Shown here piece by piece: positions 42,401 to 54,400 of a DNA stretch of 64,000 nucleotides; positions within the stretch are counted from its first letter, which is position 1, and each line of letters starts with the position of its first letter. Source of the stretch: Notospermus geniculatus. Lineage: Eukaryota; Nemertea; Pilidiophora; Heteronemertea; Lineidae. The notes below the pieces were generated by a model that was not told where the DNA came from, did not search any database, and worked only from the letters and a program-made list of their open reading frames with translations. Made by a program: the position numbers and the translations under genes. The DNA is taken from assembly GCA_002633025.1 (NCBI GenBank), contig NMRB01000066.1, positions 130,582-194,581 of the forward strand. The letters run 5' to 3'.

Positions 42401-45400
42401 AGAACGGAGGAATGTGTCAGGATCTTGTCAATGACTTCAAATGTATGTGTCTTGATGGCTACACTGGGAAAACGTAAGTTATATTTTCAATAGCTGACGT
42501 AAGTTTTCAAATTTGACCAAGGAATCATGTACGAAACGACCCAGTGCACCTATGGAACACTCATTTGGTGGTAGCTGTTACTTCACCTGTGGCTTAAAGT
42601 AGGCCTACTATATTTTCTTTCTGTTCGTCAAAGGCATATATGCCGTATATACAGGCACAACCAATACTCAGCGGGCTTGTAGTACCGCTGGGCTAATAGT
42701 GAATTTTTGCAACCGTGCCCCGGTTAAGCCAATGAATTCGCTTATCTATTGTTCAGGTATAATCAGGCAATAGAAAATCGTAATCTGACTATCAGTCGTA
42801 GGTCCATCCCGGCGATTGCGAAAACTCTCTCTCAAAGCCCTCGAAACGCCAACGCGAATGTCTATCCTTTTGTTCGGTGATCTCTCTTCATGGCATCGAA
42901 CAATAGGTTTGGCGTTCGGGTTGGCGTTTCCAATTCGGGGAGTTTGCGGAAACTCGCTATTACATGTACATATCGACGCGTTTCTAAGAACAAATTGCCA
43001 CTCACATCCTTCCAAACATTGCAGTTGCAGTGACATCAAAGATATCTGCATACCTAATCCCTGTAAAAACGGCAAGTGCGTGTCTCTCAGCAATGTGCGC
43101 TATCGATGCGAGTGTCTCAAGGGATATACGGGTATTAAATGTGAAACTGACATCGGTAAGGATTACTTTTAATTTGTCCGTGAAATTCCCAATGGTCGTA
43201 GATTTTAATGCAGTATGAATTTTTTTGCAAGGGAAAAATGACGTCGATGGAAAAAAATTCTGTGGACCTAACTTGTTAATAGTCGATACATGTAGTTGTT
43301 TTGATCAGTGTTTTTACAGTTATCATAAAACAACTGCTATCGTTTATACATGTACAGTGTGCTGGGGTAGGACGTAATCAGAACAATCAGGGAAATCAAA
43401 CTTCGGTGTGATATCCCAGTGCACTCCCCGCTCTCCAGGGCTACTAATGCTTCTTCAGCCTCAGCCCTGGAGAATTGTTTACATATGTAATTTATCTCTT
43501 TTCGGAATTAATAAAACTTATTAAACCTAAAAAAAAACTCTCCGCTTTTCTGGACTCGCGCCCCAAAGAGTCGTAGACGAAAGTAAAAAAAACAGAGTAG
43601 GTTTAGACTAAAGCGGGTGATCCACTGTCGCGATTTTGGCTTGAGACGCGGTTGCGTTCCCTTGCGGTTACCATATAAGGACTTCCGATTGCCATATAAG
43701 GCGATCGCAAGGTACCGCAACCTTGTCTCAAGCCCAAATCGCGACAGTGGACTCGCCGCTTAATGCATTCACCGATACCTCGTTGCAGATGAGTGTCAGC
43801 CTAATCCATGCTTAAATGGTGGAAAATGTACGCAGGGGATCGGCAGCTACACTTGCAACTGTCCCGGTGGTCTTTTCGAAGGAACCAACTGTGAAATAAG
43901 AAAGAACCCTTGCGCTACACAAACTTGTTCCGGCAACGGAAAATGTATTGATGAATTCCTGAGCTCGACTACGAAATGTTCATGCAAGCCTGGCTTTGTA
44001 TCAAGTAAGATTTATTCCTGAACTAAACTAAAATTGATAGTAAAAATATTGTATACTGTTAGAAAGGCTATGAGACAAACGTTTTTCGCCGTTCACCCAT
44101 CATGATCACGCGTGAACCCCGTTCACCACTCTGCATGTATTTGGCCACTGTGTGTACAAAGGATCTCATTTTTTCACAATCATTTGTTATTTGGTACAAA
44201 TCATACGTAACCCGAAGAATGAATACGGAAGTTTAGAAATCAAACGATAAACGCAAACTTTAACGACAATGATTTCTAAACCTCCCTAATACTGCATACT
44301 GCACGAACTGTTTATATTAGGCGTTCGTTTTCAGATTTTAATTTTGAGTGAAAAATGAGGAGTAAAAAATGAAAAGTAGGCCTACTGAGTACATAGTTAA
44401 TTTCAATCTATGTAAAAGCAGCCTCGGCACCTTCTGTTTCATTTGTAGGGGTAAGTGGTCCAAATTTCGGGCCTTTCTTTTTCTATGTCACTTGCTCACT
44501 GAATAACTCCGCCTGGGATGCATGTGCACCCATGGCAATGCTTTAGAAGGTCAGATGACTCATCAAAGAACAAAATGAGTTACTGAGCATGCGTGGGGAC
44601 CTATTATTGGGGTCACATGATCGATTTGAAATCACATGATCAAAACATGACCCACTCGCCCAAAGGTCGGGCGCCTGGTACCTAAAGTCGGGCACCGCAT
44701 GTTTTAAGCCTCAGCATTGCACAAGTTAGTATTTAGTGAAGCTTTATTTGGCTAAATTGACCCTCCTTCTATATTAGAAAGCCCTCAAACCATCTTTGCA
44801 AGGTCTCAAACATTTTTTATTGAGCTTTTTTAGGGTGCCCGAAATTAGGTCAAATTTGTTCTCAAAAAGTAGTCCCAATTTCGGGCGTCTGCCAATTTAA
44901 TGCCAAATGAATGCTCCCGAATTTAGGTACATGCCCGGAATTCAGACCGCTTACATTTTAACAGCAAAAACATATATCTAGTTAGGCCCTATCTATTTTT
45001 GGTAATAGTAATCAATGTGCGTCCTCGCACGATCGCTATGATTTTCTTTTTCAAATGTATTAAAAATATGATTTTTTTTTGCAGAAAGCAGCAAAACATG
45101 TGACGCTATCAATTTCTGTGACCCAAACCAATGTAAGGAAAGTACTGGATGCAAAACTTCGGCCCTTGATTACAGTTGCACTTGTAAGTCTGGATTTGAG
45201 GGTCACAAGTGCCAACACAATAAAGACGACTGTGCCAGTAAACATTGCCTACATGGAACATGTCAAGACGCCACCAACGATTTTAAGTGTTCTTGTGATA
45301 CTGGATGGAAAGGTAAAATCGGCAGTAATAATATATACGGATATAATTCTGTAGTCGTGGTTATACACTACATGAAATCCCCAGTTTTTTTGCGGTCACA

Positions 45401-48400
45401 CCTTTGAATTGCCGGGCTTCGAGAAACCCCACCGTGGAGAATCAGTAGCAACCTCGCCGATTTTTCCCCCCAGGCAGCTGCACTCGCCGGTCGGCATTTT
45501 ACTCCTCACCGATTCAAAATGGCGGACGTGGAGAAGATGCCCATGAAAACAGGTAAAAAGATGATGATTAAAGTATTCTAATCGAGACGAGACATCGACG
45601 AGGCTATTTCTACGATACCAACGATTCGATTGATGTATACTTTGTCTTAATATGTGATCTAGCAGTGACGTTTGAACCAAAAAAGTTACCGGTACGCGAT
45701 ATGTACATTTCTTCACCATTCCTTCTGCATCTATCGGGTGCCGTTTTCGCAACTTTTTTGGTTCAAACGTCACTGCTAGATCACATATTAAGACAAAGTA
45801 TACATCGATCGAATCGTTGGTATCGTAGAAATAGCCTCGTCGATGTCTCGTCTCGATTAGAATACTTTAATCATCATCTTTTTACCTGTTTTCATGGGCA
45901 TCTTCTCCACGTCCGCCATTTTGAATCGGTGAGGAGTAAAATGCCGACCGGCGAGTGCAGCTGCCTGGGGGGAAAAATCGGCGAGGTTGCTACTGATTCT
46001 CCACGGTGAACCCGTGTCTGAAAAACACAGGTTTTTTAGACACGGCAAGTTCGCCGTGCTTTTTGAAATCCCCGTGTTTACGTTAGTTCTTTGCACGGCT
46101 ACAGATGGCGCAGCCATTAAGTGACATCGTTTTCGCGCCTCCAACAATGTGTGCCAATACAGAAATGACCGAAGAGTCAGTGCATGCAGCGCCCCTGTCG
46201 CCGTGCTACTTAACTACAATGTAGTAGTGTGACCTCTCGCCGGGACCTTGTAGCCTACACACGGGTTTGACACGGGTCTGGAAAAACACGGGTATTTTCA
46301 ACAGGTGTAACCTTAGCTACGAGGAGAAATTTTGTGTACATTTCGATCATTATATAGATCCGTGATAAGTCGCTGATCTCAACCTCTCTATTCTGTACAT
46401 TGCATGTATTTGTAACTTATTGAGGATACATGTATGTATTATACGAATAACGACGTCCACACTGGTCATTGCACATTGGTCAAAGAAGAATTGTAGCGAC
46501 ATTTGAACAACATGTCGGAAATATCTTTCCCCTGTATCATTAAAGGAATGGTTTGATTCCTTTATGGTCTAATTTCAAATTCTATTGACGGATTCGGACT
46601 TCCTGTCAAATCGTCACCTTTTTATTTCAGGCAAAAAATGCGATGAAAAAATTGATTATTGTAACCCGAATTTATGCAGCACGACTGGGTCAATAAAATG
46701 CAACAGTCTTACCGATGACTACAAATGTGATTGTAAACCGGGTTTCACTGGAAAGAAATGTGATGTGAGTAATGAGAAGTGCTCTTTTGGTTTACGTTCG
46801 TCCACTTTCGCCCTTACATTCCTGTACTGCCTCAGAATTGTCTTGATCACTCAGACCAAAACTTTCCAACAGTAGCTTGGTTCATTTGGGGAAAAGCATA
46901 AAAACCGAATGGGGACTCTAGCCGACTTCCTCAATAGGTGTTACTAGTGGTTAAAACAATTGAAATGAAACTGACATCGCGGCCCTGATCAATTTTCCAC
47001 ACAAAAGGCGTCCATTGTATAGGACCTGGTTTCGGTGTGCTGCCCTCTTCGTAGCTTGGCTCCCATTGAGAAAAAGTTATTTAAAGCCTGTTGTAGGTGA
47101 ATGTTTTTTTTAATTATTCGTCAATTTTACTACATTTTGCATATTACATGTAAATACCGATTCCAATCGGCACACGTATTCCTACCACTAATTAGGAAGT
47201 TTAAGCAATCAAACAATAAACGTTAACTTTACGACAACGTTATTTTTCATACTGCGAATTCACCAGATTATTTTTAAAAATTGATTTTCGGCACAAAAAA
47301 TAACGTTGTCGTAAGGTTAACGTTTATCCTTTGATTTCGTCAGCTCCCTCTTATTTCATCTTCAACTTTACAACCGCAGGTTAACATAAACGAATGCGCC
47401 TCATTTCCCTGCCTTAATGCAGTGAAATGCTCGGACCTTGTAAATGATTACAAGTGCGACTGCAAGCCAGGTTGGGAGGGAAAGCGATGTGAACTTATTG
47501 TGGATAGCTGTAAAAAGACTACCGCCTGCGCCTCAAATTATCAGTGTTACTCCGGCTTCGTAAACCCTGTGTGTATGTAAGTATTTTCGAATGAATAAGA
47601 GAATTTTCTAATTCAAGAAGGAAGGAAGGTTCTTGAAACGACCCAACCTTTGCTAAAGGGAGGTACCTAAAGGTGTCGTTTGACCCGAGATAAAGGTTGG
47701 TTCTTGAAAATTTTAGCTAAAGGTTGACTTAAAGTCTCCCTTTACGCTAAAGGAACGTTCTATGCAAAGCCGCAATAGAGTTTTCGCAAAGCCCCCGAAA
47801 CGCCAACGCAAACGTCTATCCTTTTGTTCGGTGCTCCCTTCGTGGCATCGAACAATGGGTTTGGCGTTCGCGTTGGCGTTTCTGGGCTATGCGAAAACTT
47901 CCTATATTATAGAGTTTTCGCAAAACCCCCGAAACGCCGACGCGAACGTCTATCCCATTGTTCCGTGCTTTCTTCGTCGCGTCGAACAGTGGGATTGGTG
48001 TCGGCGTTGGCGTTTCGGGGGCTTTACGAAAACTCCCTATTAGTACAAGCTAAATGTTGATTTGAAATAATGCCATTTTTTCACATTAAGATGCAAAAAT
48101 GGTTTGTTTGGGACGAAATGTGACCAGAAGTTCGACGCTTGCACCACCGTGAAACCCTGTATCGCTCCGGGAAGTTCATGCTCTGAGACAGCGGGAACAA
48201 TAAAGTGCTCATGCCCAAATGGTAAGAATTGATGATAAAACCTTATAAATCGACGCAGTTTTGATATTGACCCCATACAATTGGATATTGAAGGGAAATG
48301 CGGAGGTCGATAATAATAATGAGTGGGGTCACTCGCTACATTTTACTAACGTTGTGATTGTTGTATTAGCCTACTCCTATGTATGTGTGACTGACTTCGG

Positions 48401-51400
48401 TGGAACAAAGTATTTCCAATACCAAGGAGTTGGTGAGTGCGATGGATGCGTATAACAGGTTGTCCAATGTAATTCGGTCCAGATACTCTGTAAACTCTTC
48501 ACGCGATGTAGATGCCTGTCTTTCTCTTAAGGGCTCCGCACACTGGCGACTAAAATAGGGGCGACGCGACTACCGATGCGACTAGTACGTCGCCTGCAAT
48601 AATTACCTTTGAGGTCGACCAGTGATGTTATCCACGACATCACTGATCTTCCAAAGAAGCATTTGTCGCAAACGAGTCAACAAAAACCAAAAAAAAATAA
48701 AAATATGTTCAGTCGCCTCTGTGGTCGCAAGGGCGGTCGCCTAGAAAATCGCTCGAAAAATCGCCAGTCTGCGGTGCCCTTTGGACGTTAGCCTTCCCTC
48801 CCCCATCCTATCCCCCCCTACCCCCCCCCCATTCCACACCGGGCTCTTAACGAAGCATCTACATTTCATTCACCAAAACGTTGGCCAAGACATAGGCTTA
48901 ATTAATATCTTAAGTATTTAAAAATCCCGATCGCTAACTATCAATTTACGATTGCTCAATTTATCAATAGTAAAATAGGTTTAGACAAAAGGGAACAAGG
49001 AGAATGAATGAAATTGACGCGTAGTACATGTACATGTACATGTACATGTACATGTACATGTACATGTACATGTACATATTGTGATATTGGTTAATCTGTT
49101 AAACGCCAATTGTTTATAGGATTGGCAAACTGTTTACGAATGAATAACATACCTTCGCTGATCCATTTAGAAAATTGCTCTCTGACATTGATTCATTTTC
49201 AACAAGCACCGACACTCGACCATCTGGTTACTGAAGTACTCCAACATGTCAAGTGCTATTGTTAACTCCATGTGTACACTGACAATGCATTGCATGCCCA
49301 CGCTTTTTCCCAATAGATACATGTATACATGTAATGCATTAACACATCAACAGGGAAATATGAATACTCTAGAAATGCCATGTCGATTTTTTTGTTCTAT
49401 TCGATTGTTTTTCGCACCGCACCCCTCAGTACAAGTGTCTAGACCGACCAGATTGTAACTGCGTATTTCAGATATCCAGTGGCAGGCTGCCGCTGCCACT
49501 TTTGGACACTTGTAGCACATGTAGCCTATTGAGGGGTGACCAAGTACGGGAAACGATAATCCATCGAATGGATAAAATATGCCTAGACACCTTTCGATAG
49601 TCGGCCATATCGGCGCTGCATGTAAAGAACAAATAGGAAAATGTTTTTTTTTAAATTGCAGAAGTAACTGCCAGAAACGCTTGAAATCTGGCAGACATAG
49701 CCAATGCTGTTATTCAAACACTGCGCCATGAACAGTATGGACGAACGATACCAACGATGCATTGCCTGTGGGGATGGCTAATCCATTGAGAACTGTGAGA
49801 AAAAAAAATGGGTGTCATTAATCAATTTTTAGAGAAATTGATGATTTTCTACACCTGAACAATAGGTGGATTAACAGCAACTTTAAACCCTCTATTGTTC
49901 AGCAGAAGAAAAATGCAGAAATCTTCAAAAAATGATCGTTGACACCCAAGTTATTTCACAAATTTCTCAATGATTTGGCTCTCATAACATGTCTGCCAAA
50001 TTTCAAGCGTTTCTGGCAGTTACTTCTGCAATTTCTGACAAAAGTTTTAAAATGCATTTTCCCATTTGTTTTTACCCTCAGCGCCGAAATGGCCGACTTT
50101 CGAAAGGTGTCTATTATAATAAGAATTTCCAATAGTATACAACCAATACAAGTACAAATTCTGTATCCTGTAGTGTATCTTCTGACCACTATGTTATATG
50201 TACATGCTCGAACACTGTGCGACAGGACATCCCCTTCGAAACATTATGCGTTATCCCTGCCTTTGGCGTGTTACAGCTGCCCCAATCTCTTATTTCCGTC
50301 CCCAGCTTGATCGCATGATAAAAATTGTCCCTGGGACTCCTATCAAACATTACGGTGGTAATAAAGCCCTGTTTTTATGGCATCCTTAATTTTTCCTCCA
50401 GTTCATTGAATTGCAGTGCACCATTGTCAAAACCGCGTCCACGACTTTTTTTTCTATTGCCCTTGAGGTCATTATTGGGACGTTGAACTTCCACCCTGCT
50501 CTCTTCGGCATTTTTATCTTTTGAGTCATTCTCTTTCTCTGCTGTGTCCACATTTTCCAAACGTTTCTCGTTCAAGACAGCAAATTTCTGCATTTCAAGA
50601 GAAACGCTTCGTTTCATGCTGTTTAGGGAATTGCATTGATTTGAATCTGTCTCGATGTTGTCCACGCAGGTTATGCCGTCCTCCGGTGGTGGTCTTGGTG
50701 AAGGGTTTTCTATCACTGTGTGCTTATCTGCATTGTCTCTTTGCTGTGCCTCAGTGCGACTGTCGCTGAAGGCTAGCTCAGCTGCCTGGATGTACTGTGG
50801 TGGGCCTAGATAAATCGGAAGGCCAAACTTAACTGCCTCTGGAGACAAACCGGCATCTCGGCTCTTTGGTTCAGACGAGAGATTTCCTTTGTCACTCTTT
50901 GGCGTATGTTCCTGCTGCTGAGACGGCTCTGGCATAAACACGGGGATCAGGACTAGATTAGGTGTCCTTTCCTCTTTGAGCTTCCTAATATACCGCATCG
51001 CCGTTGCTTTGACCCATTTTTCTTGGTCAGGGAGATCCTGTGAACACCCAAACGCGTCACCGGCTTTTACTGCTTGCCCGATACCAGGTGGTAACTCGAG
51101 TAGGGAACATATGATCAAAAGAGCATCCAACACAACTCGTGATTCTAAACTTAACGAAATCTCGGAGTCGTCGGTTGATGAGTCTGCTTTCGCTTTCAAA
51201 GCCTTGTATTTCATGTTGTCCTTTTGAAACGCCACAACGTGTACCACCAACATAGCTGCAGCGCAGGCAACACTAAACACTGACAAACACAAGCATGCAA
51301 TGACTTGTATCCGACTCTTTGTGCGTGCACTCACTATTCCAAGACTCCCCGCGCATATGAAAAGTGCCCCACACCATACTCCCATAGCAAAACCAGTATT

Positions 51401-54400
51401 CCATATTTCGTTCGCGATGGATGGAATGCCGATGAGAAAGGAAAGGATGCCGACTGCTACTTGCATGCCTCCCCATCGTAGTGCCCAATAGTGATCGTAT
51501 GACCAGCAAATCTGTGTCTGAACTGGTGACAAAGGCTCCAATTTCACGTTTTCTCTCCTCAACATACTGTTGGTTCCATCTAATACATGTCGATTTCACA
51601 TTTATCTCCCTTGATCTTCGTCTTCATTACCTTGAAAACACAAAATAATGATTTAGCAAAGTGTGGACCAGGGGGCTAGCTTTTATGGCCTAGGGGGCAA
51701 AATTGATTGAGTTCTGAAGTGTGAAGTCAGAGGGGGGTCTGGGGGTTCTCCTCAGGAAAAAATTGAAAATCTACACCCTCAAAGATGTATTGTCCCCACA
51801 TCTGAACACCACAATAACTCGGCTTGAAGAGGGAAAATGACATTTTAGAGGAAAAAATATTTTGTCCCTGTTTGCTCGGGGGGGGGGGGCATTTGCCNCC
51901 CCCCCCCCCCCTAGCTCCGCCCCGGTGGACCGAAACGGTCATCAGCAACTACGATGTTTACAGTACACTCGGACTGAAGGATCTTGAGTCTTGGGGCGTA
52001 CATACTTATCACGCCGAAATACCATAATTAGAGCCTTTCTTACCATTAGTAAGTAAGCTTCACATGTTGTGCTCTTCCAAAAAAATGTTGTACACTCCTC
52101 TCCCATGTTTCCGAATTGATAGGAACGGATTCCAATCATTTCCGAAGCTGACTGTGTGTGCTGAGAGGAATACACTGACGACGCCAAATATCGACAGGAG
52201 CATACAAACAACTACACATATTGCGAGCAGGGAATCTGGATCGATGGTTCAATAGCACTTCACTCACAAACTTCCCATTTTGCATAGATTAAATCTGAAT
52301 AATTTGGGACTTGTCATTCTCGTTCGCAGCCGTTCGGGTTTGTGTAGGCCTATGAAGCAAATGGTTGCAAGAAGATGAATCTAGGTTGACCCTCAGTTAA
52401 AATCCTTACTCATGCAAGGACATAAACCACCAAAACCAGGGTTACATTATGCTGTATCACTGTTTACCGGTTAGTAATAGTAAAAATGCCGGAGTCCAAG
52501 GAGCCATGCCAAAATGACTAAAAACACCCTACGTCATTTTGGCATGGCTCCTTGGACTCCGGCATTTTTACTATTACTCCGGTTTTGTTGAACAGTGGTA
52601 AAAAATCAAATGTGGGGAGTAATTATCTTATTTTGTACAATTTATAATGCTAATCAAGATCGGTGGGTACGCTACTTAAACCACCTATGACGAAAAATAT
52701 ATCGAGCTTTCACTTCTAGGGAACCGGTCATAAAATCGAACCCATAGCAGAAATAGAACCAATCACAGTCAATTGTCTCTGTGATGTTGGTCGCTGATTG
52801 GTTATCCCATGCAATACAAAGGTCTTCTGCGCAATTAATACGGGGAAGGTGGTCCGCGACTGGTTCCGTAGAGGTGAAAGTACGGTACATGTATATTATG
52901 CAAATTAGCATTCAAAGATTCAAAGATGTAAAAACCCAAATTGAGACCGGTTCTCAAGTTAATCTAAATCATTTTCGCCTAATGGGAGAATCTCATATTT
53001 CATAACCCGTTGAAAATCTTAACGCATGTTTTGTCTTTGTGTCGCCCTCAGATTATATGAGCAGTGGTTGTCATATCCGAAAGGATAACACCGTCACTAA
53101 TACCGGCGATGTCGCAAATCTTGCAACGAAGTTTACTTGTCTCAGCGGATTCTCGGGGAAGGATTGTAAGACTGCCGACAACGTCTGCAACGTCGCGAAA
53201 TGTCCCTCCGGAGCTTCTTGCCGAGAAGCCGGACTGATTCACCAGTGTGTCTGTCCAGTCGGAAAGGCGGGACCGAAATGCAAAGGTTTGTAAATGATTA
53301 TACATGTAGTTGTATTTACATAATACTTGGTTGTTGTGAGATCCATATACTTTTCTTTCATTTATTTCTTTATTGAAGGTACTTTTTGAACGTATTTTTC
53401 CAGTGGTGGACACCAGGCTATTGTCACACTTATGACCGTTGCGACTATTTCTGCCGTTAGGTGTGCCTGTGTTTTTTTACAATTGGTCGAGATTGTACAC
53501 AAAATAATGTAATGCCCGTTGTACACTTAGGATTTTCTATCACTAAAAATTATAAATGGGGCATAAATGAGTGTTCATAATCCATTTCAGCGAGGCAATC
53601 GGTGGCCTATGACCGAAATCACCCTTTATGGGCCTCAGTTATAATTTTTAGTACAAGAAAAATCCTACGTGTACGGTGGCCCATACATGCCATGCATATA
53701 TTTTTATCCGCATTACAAAATTCTGAACATTATTGTATTTTTCCTCCAATTTCCACCCGGGTGTAAAATATTTCCACCCGGGTGGAAAACATTTCCACCC
53801 GGGTGGAAAACATTTCCACCCGGGTGGAAAACACGGGTGGAAAACACTTCCACCCGGGTGTAAAACATTTCCACCCGGGTGTAAAACATTTCCACCCGGG
53901 TGAAAAACATTTTCACCCGGGTGGAAAACAATATTTTCCACCCGGGTGGAAATGTTTCCCAGCCGGGTGGAAATGTTTTACACCCGGGTGTAAAATATTT
54001 CCACCCGGGTGTTAAACATTTCCACCCGGGTGGAAATGTTTTACACCCGGGGGGAAATGTTTTCCACCCAGGTGGAAAATATTGCATTACGTTTTCTTTG
54101 CCTCTGTCTGAGTTCCAGTTCTCACCCCGATATGCTCGGCAAATCGGGGTAAGGATTATCAACGCAGTATGTTTACTCAGCCATTAGTTTGTTTACATAG
54201 TCCTGACTTATTCCTTGTTTCTTGTATTTATTGGTATAAAGACTGGTACTAAGAGCCTTGCACAATGCACAGCAATTAGCTGTTTTGACCAGCATAGAGA
54301 GGGTGAGGAGGAATAGAACAGCACTAACTTCTTAGAATTAGGCTCACGCTTGAGTGATCTTTGTTTGAGTAGTGGATCGCTGGGGATATAAGCCGTGGTT

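Noticed and set aside
45396-46009. Two ORFs coding almost the same 100-residue protein on opposite strands
   Set aside because: They are the two arms of one palindrome read in opposite directions and do not resemble a known family.
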